A stretch of DNA of 64,000 nt from Blastocatellia bacterium (GCA_025057015.1 JANWYG010000023.1:40939-104938); one strand, 5' to 3'; numbered from the stretch's first letter, positions 8,259-17,042 are shown. Program-made: numbers and translations. The notes: generated by a model from the sequence alone, not told the origin.

Positions 8259-10664
8259 ATGAAATTCAACAACAAAGCACACCTGCTCTTTGCCAGTGCA
8301 ATTCTCGGAGTAGCCATAACGATCTTCACCTTTGACCCCTTTTCCACTGCAAGTGGGATAAAACGTCGACTGTTACCAGACGAAGCGGCAGAGTTAGCAA
8401 AGACAGTCTACGCAAATTTCGGCATAGACACCTCTTCTGTGCTAATGACCGTGCGCCCCGTAGTAGACAAGCATCTAGTCCTATTTGTAAGAAAATCCCT
8501 CGGCTCAGTAGCAGGCAATGAAAAACTTAAGTTTATCCCAGCATCTTTCTGGGAAATAAGCTTGAAGCCAGAACAGCATGTTAGCATACCAAGCCTGCCT
8601 GCGAGCTCTGCGGCCAGACTAAAAGATTGGAGCGAGGTTGGTGAGGCACTTATCAAGATGGACGAAAGAGGCCGCTGGTTTCAGTTCTATCGAAAACTGC
8701 CAGAACAAAGCAGCGCTGCTAACTCCATAGAGTTCCTACAAGCCGCTCGACAATTCCTCGAAAAACATCACTTGTTCCTACCCAACGGCGAGATTTTTCA
8801 AACCTCGGAAGAACCACAAATACTAACTCAAGGACAAAACTATCACCGGGCAGAATGGCAGGTAAGTTGCGATATACCGAATCTGACTTTAACTGTAGCA
8901 GTCGAAGCTATCGGTCAAGAAGTCATCTACGCTGGCGCAGAATATATACCACCACAAGAGAAGCGGTCTTTATTTTGGCAAGTGTTTTTTCTGCTCAAGC
9001 TTTTGATAATAACATCGGGGCTAGTAATTGCAGCGGTACTTATAATCAAACAACTTAGACGCGACGCCATAGACTTCCAGCTAGGGCTTTCCTACTGTGC
9101 ACTAATTACCTCACCTTTAGCACTCACCGTAGCAGCCGACCTACCAACAACCGTTGGTGGAAGTTACTATGCCACAGTTTCAGAGATATTTTACATACTA
9201 TCAAGCTACACCCTTCTATGGCTCATAATACTGCTGCCTGCCACACCAATAGTAGCCTTAAATGATTCACTTATAAGGCAAAAGTATTCTGAAAAGATGG
9301 CTACATTTGACGCGCTGCTAAGAGGACGCTTCCGCAGCAGACCTGTAGGCCAAGCAGTCTTCGAAGGAGTTTGCATAGGACTTGCGTCACTGGGAACTAT
9401 AAGACTCTCGAATGCTATCTTAGGCGATCAAGGAGACTATACTCACGAAATTTTCACCGTGGCTCCAAGCAGCCACATAGCCTTTGTCTGGACGACCATT
9501 TGTGCGCTGGGAGAGGCACTTACGGTCGGTTTTGCTGCAGTCTTCATCTTAGCAATCCTCAGCTTGAAACTTCCCACAAGGGTTGCCGTAATATCGTCGA
9601 CCGCCATCTGGGCAATACTCACAATATCTTCTAGCGAGCAGTACACAAAGCTTAGCCACTTCGGTATATTCGTAATCGTACAAACCGGAGTTATAGTCTA
9701 CTTGACATATCGACAAGACCTACTAGCATTGACATCTTCAAAACTCGCAATTCTGCTTTGTTCCGCAGCTACAGAAATGCTCGCTCTAGGAGGTAGGATT
9801 TACTTCATAAACGGCTTGATCACATTTGGTATCCTAGCAGCAGTGATATTTGCCTCTTACAGAATAGCCGAAGGCGCAGAAACTCTGCCGATAGTAGACT
9901 ACGTTCCAAACTACATAAAGAGGCTAAAGGCTCGCGAGAGGTTAGAACGCGATATAGAAATAGCCCGCGAACTACAGTTCAACTTCTTACCTCAAGAGTT
10001 ACCACAAAACAGCGTTTTAGAGATAGCCACGCTGTTTACACCTGCACATGAAATCGGCGGCGACTACTACGATTTTGTCGAACTTGGCAATGATAGACTA
10101 GGAGTAGTAATAGCCGATGTAGCTGGTAAGGGCATTCCAGCAGCTTTTTATATGACAATGGTAAAAGGTATCATTCAAACACAAAGTTATCAAGAAGATG
10201 CGCCTGCAGACTTGCTTCGGCAAATCAACCGCGTAGTTTACAAGTGCACAAGCAGCAGTATATTTATAACTTTGTTTTATGCGATAATTGACTCGAGGAA
10301 TGGGCGCCTTACTTACTCTAATGCCGGACACAATCCCCCTTTGCTTGTCTCCAGAGACGGCAAGATACAACAGTTAACGTGTGGAGGTACAGTCCTAGGT
10401 TTGTTTCCACAATTGTCCTATGACGAGGAAACTATAGAGCTTACCGAGGGGGACACTTTATTCATGTTTACTGACGGCATAATAGAAATGACGAATCCGC
10501 TTGGTGAGGAATTTGGGATTGACCGACTAAAACGCATAATAAAAGAAGCTCCTTCGCCGAAGGAAGCTATACAAGTTATATCTGAACAGCTCAAGTCTTT
10601 TTCTGCAGGTGCTTCGCAAACAGATGACATGACCCTGGTAATAGTGAGATTCAATAATGGTTAG
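8259..10664 (+). CDS. Membrane-bound SpoIIE/PP2C-type serine phosphatase (RsbU-like)
   Basis: 801 residues from the chosen ATG 8259. The frame is open back to TTG 8130, but the 43 extra residues are polar and unlike a leader, while ATG 8259 is followed at once by a signal-anchor (LLFASAILGVAITIF). About 240 residues of outside domain follow, then eight or so membrane helices (about 245-560) and a C-terminal SpoIIE domain. Metal-binding acidic residues are visible in GGDYYDF, DVAGKG, FTDGIIEM and TDDMTLV. Such enzymes dephosphorylate phosphoserine on anti-sigma antagonists or kinase targets. The ERLERDIEIARELQ helix links membrane and phosphatase. The stop overlaps cmk by 8 bases, an unexpected coupling with a core metabolic gene. 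Confidence 0.85.
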   Translation: MKFNNKAHLLFASAILGVAITIFTFDPFSTASGIKRRLLPDEAAELAKTVYANFGIDTSSVLMTVRPVVDKHLVLFVRKSLGSVAGNEKLKFIPASFWEISLKPEQHVSIPSLPASSAARLKDWSEVGEALIKMDERGRWFQFYRKLPEQSSAANSIEFLQAARQFLEKHHLFLPNGEIFQTSEEPQILTQGQNYHRAEWQVSCDIPNLTLTVAVEAIGQEVIYAGAEYIPPQEKRSLFWQVFFLLKLLIITSGLVIAAVLIIKQLRRDAIDFQLGLSYCALITSPLALTVAADLPTTVGGSYYATVSEIFYILSSYTLLWLIILLPATPIVALNDSLIRQKYSEKMATFDALLRGRFRSRPVGQAVFEGVCIGLASLGTIRLSNAILGDQGDYTHEIFTVAPSSHIAFVWTTICALGEALTVGFAAVFILAILSLKLPTRVAVISSTAIWAILTISSSEQYTKLSHFGIFVIVQTGVIVYLTYRQDLLALTSSKLAILLCSAATEMLALGGRIYFINGLITFGILAAVIFASYRIAEGAETLPIVDYVPNYIKRLKARERLERDIEIARELQFNFLPQELPQNSVLEIATLFTPAHEIGGDYYDFVELGNDRLGVVIADVAGKGIPAAFYMTMVKGIIQTQSYQEDAPADLLRQINRVVYKCTSSSIFITLFYAIIDSRNGRLTYSNAGHNPPLLVSRDGKIQQLTCGGTVLGLFPQLSYDEETIELTEGDTLFMFTDGIIEMTNPLGEEFGIDRLKRIIKEAPSPKEAIQVISEQLKSFSAGASQTDDMTLVIVRFNNG

Positions 10665-11352
10665 AAAACTAATAGTAGCGATAGATGGTCCTTCTGCATC
10701 AGGAAAAAGCACTACCGGTAAGAAACTAGCTAAGTTGCTAGGCTACCTATACATAGATACAGGAGCTATGTACAGAGCCGTAGCCCTAGCAGCCGCTCGT
10801 GCTGGCATACCCTATGAAGAGCACAGCCGCGTAGTTGAACTAACCGAGAAGATAAGAATAGATTTAAGAGGTGAAGCAGAACAGTTAAAGGTATTTCTGG
10901 ACGGCTTAGATATAACTGATGCCATACGCACACCAGAAATCAGCAGTGCAGCGTCTAAAGTTTCCGCTATACCTGGCGTAAGGCAAACTCTTTTAAAGAG
11001 GCAGCGCGAGATGGGAGCAGACGGAGGAGTAGTTATGGACGGTAGAGACATAGGTACTCATGTCTTTCCGAATGCAGACGTAAAATTCTTCCTAGTAGCC
11101 GATCTGATGCAACGCGCTCGCAGGAGAAATCTCGAACAGGCTCAACAAGGGCATATCGTTACTTTTGAGCAAACTCTAAAAGAGATAGAGGAACGAGACA
11201 AACGGGATCAGTCAAGAGCTTATGCACCTCTTAAGCCCGCCGTCGATTCAATCATTTTAGACACCTCCGACTTGACTCCCGATCAGGTAGTCGAGCTGAT
11301 GTTGTCACATATAAAGAGACACCGGGAATACGCAAGATGTTCACCGGCATAA
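10657..11352 (+). CDS. cmk: Cytidylate kinase
   Basis: 231 residues. The enzyme phosphorylates CMP and dCMP with ATP in pyrimidine nucleotide recycling. Seen: P-loop IAIDGPSASGKST (here VAIDGPSASGKST), YIDTGAMYRAVAL, VVMDGRDIGTHVFPNADVKFFL and the lid RD.RDQSRAYAPLKPA, all hallmarks of bacterial Cmk with normal length. It overlaps the phosphatase gene by 8 bases and the riboflavin synthase gene by 16, so the three form one transcription unit. By my hand count 12 of its 16 isoleucine codons are ATA, which reflects the unusual codon preference of the core genes here. Confidence 0.96.
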   Translation: MVRKLIVAIDGPSASGKSTTGKKLAKLLGYLYIDTGAMYRAVALAAARAGIPYEEHSRVVELTEKIRIDLRGEAEQLKVFLDGLDITDAIRTPEISSAASKVSAIPGVRQTLLKRQREMGADGGVVMDGRDIGTHVFPNADVKFFLVADLMQRARRRNLEQAQQGHIVTFEQTLKEIEERDKRDQSRAYAPLKPAVDSIILDTSDLTPDQVVELMLSHIKRHREYARCSPA

Positions 11353-11990
11353 TAGAGCAAGTAGGGCGAGTAGTGAGAACAAACCTAAGCGGCAGCAGCA
11401 AGGTTGCGATTTCAGCACCTCTTTTAAAGGCTGTCAGCCCAGGTGAAAGTATAGCAGTCAATGGTGTCTGTCTCACCGTAGCCGAACTATCAGGTACAAC
11501 CGCTGTTTTTGATATCTCTAGAGAGACGCTTAGACGTTCTACGTTAGGGAACTTAAAAGTAGACGATGAAGTAAACCTTGAACGTGCCTTGAGGCTAGAT
11601 TCAAGGCTCGGTGGCCATATCGTACAGGGGCATGTCGATGCTACTGCTAAATATCTTGGTCACAAAAAAAGCGGCGAAAGTTATGAGATAGCCTTCTCTC
11701 TACCGCAGTCAATAGCACAGTATGTATGCCTCAAAGGCTCGATAGCGGTAAATGGCATTAGCTTAACCGTAGCTTCGCTCTCTGAGGATAGGTTTAGCGT
11801 AGCCGTTATCCCGTATACCTGGCATAACACTACGCTCAAGACTCTTAGAACGGGTCAAATGGTCAACCTAGAAGCTGACATCCTGGCCAAATATGTGGAA
11901 CGACTACTCAAGTTTAGATCTTCTGGATCCCAGGACAAAACAACTTCAATCTTGGAAAAACTAGGACTTTCTGATCAGCAGTTAGGTTAA
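11337..11990 (+). CDS. ribE: Riboflavin synthase, alpha chain
   Basis: 217 residues. It joins two 6,7-dimethyl-8-ribityllumazine molecules to give riboflavin and the pyrimidinedione. The start MFTGIIEQVG is the family signature, and the two similar lumazine-binding halves are visible: GESIAVNGVCLTV.....FDISRETLRR in the first and CLKGSIAVNGISLTVA in the second, with GHIVQGHVD between them. The length is normal. It begins inside cmk (16-base overlap), ends by overlapping the stop of the convergent thioesterase gene by 9 bases, and has no other riboflavin genes beside it. No FMN riboswitch was seen upstream. Confidence 0.95.
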   Translation: MFTGIIEQVGRVVRTNLSGSSKVAISAPLLKAVSPGESIAVNGVCLTVAELSGTTAVFDISRETLRRSTLGNLKVDDEVNLERALRLDSRLGGHIVQGHVDATAKYLGHKKSGESYEIAFSLPQSIAQYVCLKGSIAVNGISLTVASLSEDRFSVAVIPYTWHNTTLKTLRTGQMVNLEADILAKYVERLLKFRSSGSQDKTTSILEKLGLSDQQLG

Positions 11991-12413
11991 AGCTGTTAGT
12001 ACATCTTTAGCCACATACGGCGTCAATCGAGTTCTCAGTTCTTGGGGCACTTCGATGGGAGAAAATCTTTCTCTGTCGACAGTAACTATCACTAGATACC
12101 CACTTACGAGTCTACGGCCTTCAGTATCTATTTCAAAGTCAAAACGCATCGAGGTTCTTCTAAGGTACGAAACATACACCGCTATTCTGAGCAAGTCATC
12201 CAGTCGTGCAGGACTATGAAAATCACAATGCATTTGCACCCTTGGCATCCAGATACCCAGCAGCTCATGCACTTGGGCAAAAGGCAGCCCTAGGGCTCGG
12301 AAGAACTCCATTTCAGCAAATTCGAAAAATCTCAGGTAGGCATCATAGCGAACGATACCCGCATGATCTACGTCGCGCCAGCGCACGCGCTCTTCTACAT
12401 AAAACTTCTGCAT
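11982..12413 (-). CDS. Acyl-CoA thioesterase, YbgC/4HBT hotdog family
   Basis: 143 residues from ATG 12413. The sequence FYVEERVRWRDVDHAGIVRY, then YLRFFEFAEMEFFRALGL, is typical of the YbgC/FadM group of hotdog thioesterases that hydrolyse acyl-CoA or 4-hydroxybenzoyl-CoA-like esters; the Asp of DVDHAG is at the catalytic position. The frame is open back to 12539, but the extra 42 residues would run through a 9-bp inverted repeat and into the TonB gene, and all conserved sequence lies after the chosen start, so I prefer the shorter protein. No Shine-Dalgarno is evident. In many bacteria such genes sit beside Tol/TonB genes, as here. Confidence 0.85.
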   Translation of the reverse strand: MQKFYVEERVRWRDVDHAGIVRYDAYLRFFEFAEMEFFRALGLPFAQVHELLGIWMPRVQMHCDFHSPARLDDLLRIAVYVSYLRRTSMRFDFEIDTEGRRLVSGYLVIVTVDRERFSPIEVPQELRTRLTPYVAKDVLTALT

Positions 12414-12465
12414 AACTTTAGAATTCAAGGACAAAGGGTTTGTGCAGGAAAGCATTCTCCGACGG

Positions 12466-12489
12466 CCAACCAGCTTGTTAGCTGGTTGG
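12466..12489 (-). terminator. Inverted repeat between TonB-type gene and thioesterase gene
   Basis: CCAACCAGC (12466-12474) and GCTGGTTGG (12481-12489) form a perfect 9-bp stem with a 6-base loop, 9 bases past the TonB-type stop codon. No T-run follows on the minus strand, so it may be a rho-independent attenuator of weak strength, an mRNA-stabilising stem or a rho-assisted terminator. It argues against the longer start of the thioesterase gene. Confidence 0.5.
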
Positions 12490-12498
12490 CGAAAAACC

Positions 12499-13728
12499 TC
12501 ATAGCAGACTAAAGGTGAACTCAAGCCGAGCACGGACATTTACTGGAACACCGTCTTTAGTACCTGGGATAAACTTAATCATAGATGCAGCTTTTATTGC
12601 CTCTTCATCAAGTCCGTAGCCCAAGCCGCGTAGAACTTTTATATCCGAAACAGTCCCATCTTTACGAAAAACAGCAGAAAGCACAACCACACCCTGTATT
12701 TTGTCACGACGGGCTTCTTCGGTATATCTCGGCTTGACCTTACTCAGTATCTGCGGGCCTTTTACGCCGTCCTTACCGGCAGCGTATATTCCGTCACCCC
12801 CTATGTTAGGCGAACCACCGCCGGTATTGAAACCTTCTCCTGGGCCAAGTCCTGTACCACGGCCTGAACCTACGCCGCCGCCTTTGCCTACACCTATTCC
12901 TCCACCCTCACCTGGCCCGTCGGAAGGTGGGCCGGGAATACCTTTTGGATCACCTATCGGAACGTCTATCGAAGACGGTGGAGGTACAAGATCAGGCTGC
13001 ACCTGTACGGTCGGTACTACTGGCAGCGATGGTTTTTCTATCTTTGGCGGATGAGTCGTAGGAGCGACTATTGGAGGACGCAGATCGGCTTTTGGTGGTA
13101 CGCCCTTAGATGGCGGTGTCATCTCGCGCCTACCGCCACCACCACCACCACCAGCTCTCTGTACGGCGGGCAATTTTGGTAAGTCGGGAGGAGGTAACAA
13201 AGTAAGGTCTGCTATTTTCTGTAGTTCTTCATCCTCAGTAACAGGTGGTTCAGCTCGGTAGAAATAATATCCAAGGTATATAATACCACCCAGTAGCCAT
13301 AAAAACGTAGAGAAGGCTATGCCTATGTGGTAATAGGTTTTGCGCCTAGCCTCTAGCGGATCGCTCTTGAAAAAGCCGAGAAGGAATGCTTTCGGGTTGC
13401 GGCTAAAATCAGCAACTGACTCTACTATCGTCCGCAGTACCCTAGTTAGCAAAGGTTCTGAATCAAGCAGTACCGAGGTCTTAGGTGCAGGTGGGCTAAA
13501 AAATAGCTGCAGCGGATTCTTAGCTATTTCGGCCAAGGCCCTAGCCAGACGTCTTATCCAGGGCTCAGAGTCAACAAAGATTTGGCTACCTTCCATCGTA
13601 GCCTGGTCTATACCGAAGAGCCTTCGAGGATTGCTAGCTATCTGGCTAAGCTCATATCTCAAGGCTTCGGCAAACCTAGACATAAAGGGCTTGCGTTCAA
13701 ACTGCTTAAAGAGGCCTTCGTCCCTCAT
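12499..13728 (-). CDS. TonB-family energy transducer with cytoplasmic N-terminal repeats
   Basis: 409 residues. The N-terminal 130 residues are cytoplasmic and hold three copies of a short motif of the form L...L..IA.NP..LF (around residues 25-45, 65-85 and 105-125), then one membrane helix (about 138-158). A long Pro/Gly-rich periplasmic spacer with GGGGGG and GxGxG tracts leads to a TonB C-terminal domain (about 325-409): KVKPRYTEEARRDKIQGVVVL...GTVSDIKVLRGLGYGLDEEAI.A. It would pass proton-motive energy to outer-membrane receptors. ExbB/ExbD are not nearby. The start has a very purine-rich GGGGAGGGGG Shine-Dalgarno. The cytoplasmic motif repeats are unusual for TonB. Confidence 0.85.
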   Translation of the reverse strand: MRDEGLFKQFERKPFMSRFAEALRYELSQIASNPRRLFGIDQATMEGSQIFVDSEPWIRRLARALAEIAKNPLQLFFSPPAPKTSVLLDSEPLLTRVLRTIVESVADFSRNPKAFLLGFFKSDPLEARRKTYYHIGIAFSTFLWLLGGIIYLGYYFYRAEPPVTEDEELQKIADLTLLPPPDLPKLPAVQRAGGGGGGGRREMTPPSKGVPPKADLRPPIVAPTTHPPKIEKPSLPVVPTVQVQPDLVPPPSSIDVPIGDPKGIPGPPSDGPGEGGGIGVGKGGGVGSGRGTGLGPGEGFNTGGGSPNIGGDGIYAAGKDGVKGPQILSKVKPRYTEEARRDKIQGVVVLSAVFRKDGTVSDIKVLRGLGYGLDEEAIKAASMIKFIPGTKDGVPVNVRARLEFTFSLL

Positions 13729-13764
13729 TGCCCCCTCCCCTCGTGGAGAATATTTTAATTATTG

Positions 13765-13793
13765 AAAAAGCCTTAAGCAACCTCAGCTTGCTT
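13765..13793 (-). terminator. Intrinsic terminator after the VTT membrane protein gene
   Basis: On the minus strand AAGCAA and TTGCTT form a stem with a 7-base loop (13775-13793), followed by AAGGC and TTTTT (complement of 13765-13769). The short stem makes it weak to moderate. It separates the VTT gene from the TonB-type gene. Confidence 0.5.
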
Positions 13794-13811
13794 TGATGCT
13801 AGCGAAGAACC

Positions 13812-14417
13812 TTATGTTGCCCTGTTTATCCTAGTCATCAGTACAAGCAGTATAATCAGCAGTCCTATGCCCAGAGCTATGAAGTCAAAGTACTTCTCTA
13901 AGAACGGAACTACTCTGCGCCCAAAAATCCTTATAACTACCGCCTCCAGCATGAAGCGGCTACCCCGACCAGAAACTATCGCAGCCATACAATACAACAG
14001 GTTCAGCTCCATCACTCCAGCAGCTACCATACCAACCCGAAACAGCCCCGGCGTAAACGCTGCCACAGATAAATATATTATCCCTCTTTTTGATACTACG
14101 GCTTTTATCTGTTCTAAGTTCGACTCCGGAGCAATAAGCTCAAGCAGCAATAGAGCTTTCGATAACAAGTACCTGCCTAGTAGATACCAAAAGACGGCTC
14201 CAAACGTAGAGCCCAGAGTTCCTACAGCCGCAGCTCGCCACCACCTATGAGGAGCAGCCAGTATTATCGCCATTAAAAAAGCTTCAGTAGGAAGCGGAAT
14301 TATCGTAGAGCTGGCTATGCTGATAAGCAACAGATCCCGCAAGCAACGCTCAGACTGTCCCCACTTCTGTGTTTGAGCATATAACTTCCTTGTCCAAGAG
14401 CGTAGCTTTGCTATCAC
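13812..14417 (-). CDS. YqaA-like SNARE-associated (VTT domain) membrane protein
   Basis: 201 residues with four to five hydrophobic helices. The motifs PLPTEAFLMAIILAAP near 41-56, GSTFGAVFWYLLGRYL, and a later G...P G......AG region match the VTT/DedA superfamily, in particular the YqaA type, in which the first re-entrant segment reads IPLPTE. Members are thought to act as lipid scramblases or undecaprenyl-phosphate flippases; the role of this one is not shown. It starts with GTG at 14417, 56 bases downstream of hppA and separated from it by a strong terminator, and it has its own terminator behind it. Confidence 0.75.
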   Translation of the reverse strand: MIAKLRSWTRKLYAQTQKWGQSERCLRDLLLISIASSTIIPLPTEAFLMAIILAAPHRWWRAAAVGTLGSTFGAVFWYLLGRYLLSKALLLLELIAPESNLEQIKAVVSKRGIIYLSVAAFTPGLFRVGMVAAGVMELNLLYCMAAIVSGRGSRFMLEAVVIRIFGRRVVPFLEKYFDFIALGIGLLIILLVLMTRINRAT

Positions 14418-14434
14418 AGTTTCTTTTCTTTAAT

Positions 14435-14473
14435 AAAAAACAGCTAAGAACAGCAATCACTCTACCTCAGCTG
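14435..14473 (-). terminator. Intrinsic terminator directly after hppA
   Basis: On the minus strand CAGCTGAG (14473-14466) pairs with CTTAGCTG (14448-14441) over 8 bp with one G-U, around a 17-base loop, and is followed at once by TTTTTTATT. It begins immediately after the hppA stop codon. Confidence 0.75.
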
Positions 14474-16906
14474 CTATTTACTCGTGATGCGCATAGCGTA
14501 AAAGGATCGCCAAACGAAAACAAGCGATAAAATGAAAAAGATTACGGCCAGCACTTTTGGCGTGATGCCTTTTAGCTCTATAGCTAATTCCACGGCTAGC
14601 AGCCCGAACAGCGTAGTAAACTTGATTATAGGATTCATGGCTACCGAGGAAGTATCCTTGTAAGGATCGCCTACAGTGTCACCTACTACAGTAGCAGCAT
14701 GAAGCGGTGTACCTTTCTTCTTGAGCTCTACTTCTACCACTTTCTTAGCGTTGTCCCAAGCACCACCAGAGTTAGCCATATAGACAGCTTGATACAAACC
14801 AAACGCCGCTATAGATATAAGGTAACCTATAAAGAAAAACGGCTCGAAACAAGCAAACGCTAGCGTGCTGAAGAATACGGTCAAGAAGATGTTAAACATC
14901 CCCTTCTGCGCATACTGCGTGCAAATCTCTACCACACGCTTGCTGTCAGTCACCGAAGCTTTCTCTACTCCCTCTAGCTTGATATTCTTTTTTATGTACT
15001 CTACAGCACGATATGCGCCAGTAGTTACAGCCTGCATGGATGAACCAGAAAACCAGTAGATTACCGCCCCACCCATGATCACCCCTAGTATGATCATAGG
15101 ATTTACTAGAGAAAGACTCAGCTCGGGATTATAAAAAGGCTGCTGACGCAAAATCTGAATGATAGAAAAGATCATCGTTGTTGCACCAACAACGGCAGTA
15201 CCTATCAGCACAGGTTTTGCCGTCGCCTTAAAAGTATTTCCAGCCCCATCATTTTCTTCCAAGAAGTGCTTAGCTCGATCAAAATTAGGTTCAAAACCAA
15301 ACTGTTCTTTTATCTCCTGTTTGATATTTGGAAGCATCTCTATAAGCGAAAGCTCGTAGACTGACTGGGCATTATCGGTAACAGGTCCGTAGCTGTCTAC
15401 TGCTATTGTTACCGGCCCCATGCCAAGAAACCCAAAAGCTACAAGCCCAAATGCAAAGACTGCAGGAGCATCCATAATTGTCGCTAAACCTGAAAGCGAT
15501 ACCCAATAAGAGATACCCATTAAGACCGCTATTGCAAGTCCCATCCAGTAAGAACTGAAGTTACCAGCTACCATACCGCTTAAAACGTTCAGCGAGGCAC
15601 CGCCTTCGTCTGAAGAGGTCACTACCTCACGCACATGAGCACTCTCAGTAGAGGTAAACACCTTAGTCAGTTCAGGAATAATTGCCCCAGCCAACGTACC
15701 ACAAGAGATAATCGTAGACAGCTTCCACCAAAGCGTGCCGTCTCCCAGTCCCCCTATGAGCCACTTTGAAGCAGCATAAGTAATTCCTACTGACAAAAGA
15801 GACGTAAGCCATACCAAACTAGTTAATGCTCCTTCAAAGTTCATAGATTCAGCATTACCATACTTACTCTTCATCAAAACATGGTTCATGTAGTAAGAAA
15901 ATACAGATGTAACCACCATCAAGATGCGCATCACGAAGATCCAGACAAGCAGCAGCACCTGCACCTCAGGATCCCTAACAGCAAGCAGTATGAAAGTAAT
16001 CAGCGCCACTCCAGTCACTCCATAGGTTTCAAATCCATCGGCAGAAGGACCTACAGAATCACCGGCATTATCACCCGTGCAGTCAGCTATCACGCCAGGA
16101 TTGCGCGCATCATCCTCCTTGATGTTAAAAACTATCTTCATCAGATCAGATCCGATGTCAGCTATCTTCGTGAATATCCCTCCAGCTATACGCAAAGCAG
16201 AAGCCCCCAGCGACTCACCTATCGCAAAACCTATGAAACAGGCACCTGCATACTGCGGGTCGATAAACAGCAAGATGGCTAGCATCATCAGCAGTTCTAT
16301 GGAAATAAGCAGCATCCCGATGCTCATACCGGCCTTAAGAGGAATGTCAAACGTAGGCCAAGGCTTGCCAGTAAGCGAACCAAATGCTGCTCGCGAATTA
16401 GCATATGTGTTCACACGTATGCCAAACCAAGCTACTCCGCAACTGCCTAAGATCCCTATAAGCGACCAGATCAGTATGATTAATACTCGGTCCAACCCAA
16501 AATGCTGCAGGAAAGCAAAGTAATAGACCATTACAGCACCTATGCAGAGTTCTAGGATCGCTATGAACTTCATCTGCGTGATGAGATAGGTCTTACACGT
16601 CTCCCAGATCAGGTTAGAAATATCAGCCATAGCCTTGTGTACCGGCAAAGCCTTGATCTTTGCCATCTGCCACAGCCCAAAACTGGCCCCAAAGAAACTT
16701 ACCAGTATACCCGCATAAAGTAGCTCTTTACCGGTTAGGCCAGAAGCAACCGGTATACTGAGATCCGGAAGCACTATGCTCGCCTCACTTGCCCAGATTG
16801 TCTGCGGGAAGATAGACCACGCAAAAAGCCCTAGCAACACTCTCGATAAGCTCTTCGTTTTGCACAAAATACCTTTAACACCCACCGCGAATGTTTCAGA
16901 TTCCAT
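14474..16906 (-). CDS. hppA: Membrane-bound ion-pumping pyrophosphatase
   Basis: 810 residues, about 16 membrane helices. It couples hydrolysis of pyrophosphate to pumping of H+ or Na+. The substrate-site acidic residues are in IADIGSDLM, IKEDDARNPG and DCTGDNAGDSVGPSADGFETYG, and near the end in VVGDTVGDPYKDTSS. The segment GNTFKATAK carries Lys where potassium-dependent enzymes have Ala, which by family knowledge predicts potassium independence and usually H+ transport. The DIGSDLMKIV loop in place of DVGADLVGKVE marks a divergent subfamily. An additional hydrophobic N-terminal stretch (about 20-40) resembles a signal peptide, seen in some long forms. AGGAG lies 13 bases before ATG, rather far. 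Confidence 0.92.
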   Translation of the reverse strand: MESETFAVGVKGILCKTKSLSRVLLGLFAWSIFPQTIWASEASIVLPDLSIPVASGLTGKELLYAGILVSFFGASFGLWQMAKIKALPVHKAMADISNLIWETCKTYLITQMKFIAILELCIGAVMVYYFAFLQHFGLDRVLIILIWSLIGILGSCGVAWFGIRVNTYANSRAAFGSLTGKPWPTFDIPLKAGMSIGMLLISIELLMMLAILLFIDPQYAGACFIGFAIGESLGASALRIAGGIFTKIADIGSDLMKIVFNIKEDDARNPGVIADCTGDNAGDSVGPSADGFETYGVTGVALITFILLAVRDPEVQVLLLVWIFVMRILMVVTSVFSYYMNHVLMKSKYGNAESMNFEGALTSLVWLTSLLSVGITYAASKWLIGGLGDGTLWWKLSTIISCGTLAGAIIPELTKVFTSTESAHVREVVTSSDEGGASLNVLSGMVAGNFSSYWMGLAIAVLMGISYWVSLSGLATIMDAPAVFAFGLVAFGFLGMGPVTIAVDSYGPVTDNAQSVYELSLIEMLPNIKQEIKEQFGFEPNFDRAKHFLEENDGAGNTFKATAKPVLIGTAVVGATTMIFSIIQILRQQPFYNPELSLSLVNPMIILGVIMGGAVIYWFSGSSMQAVTTGAYRAVEYIKKNIKLEGVEKASVTDSKRVVEICTQYAQKGMFNIFLTVFFSTLAFACFEPFFFIGYLISIAAFGLYQAVYMANSGGAWDNAKKVVEVELKKKGTPLHAATVVGDTVGDPYKDTSSVAMNPIIKFTTLFGLLAVELAIELKGITPKVLAVIFFILSLVFVWRSFYAMRITSK

Positions 16907-17027
16907 AGAGTACAGTATTCTCCTTGGTAAAAGTCGACAGTAGCTGTGTAAACAGCAGGATTGATTTTATGGGGTTTTCGAAAATGGCAAGTTTACTACA
17001 GAGTGGCACAATTTCATAGCCTAGAAT

Positions 17028-17042
17028 GCAGATTAAATCTGC
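17028..17042. promoter_or_regulatory. Perfect 15-base palindrome in the hppA/mtgA divergent region
   Basis: GCAGATTAAATCTGC: 7-base arms around one central base. A -10-like TAGAAT (17022-17027, plus strand) abuts it, so a dimeric repressor bound here would cover the start of a plus-strand transcript toward mtgA. A second symmetric element, CCTCC TTG GGAGG, lies at 17053-17065. No binding protein can be named. Confidence 0.35.

Noticed and set aside
11900..11990. Other riboflavin genes or an FMN riboswitch near ribE
   Set aside because: No ribD, ribBA or ribH sequence and no conserved RFN-element motifs were found on either side.
12414..12539. N-terminal extension of the thioesterase gene
   Set aside because: It would overlap the TonB-type gene and include a 9-bp hairpin; all family residues start after ATG 12413.
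12701..13054. Proline-rich open frame on the plus strand
   Set aside because: It is the complement of the Gly/Pro-rich part of the TonB-type gene, with no start signal of its own.
17004..17020. Sigma54-type promoter (TGGCAC)
   Set aside because: No TTGCA-like -12 element lies at the required spacing after TGGCAC.
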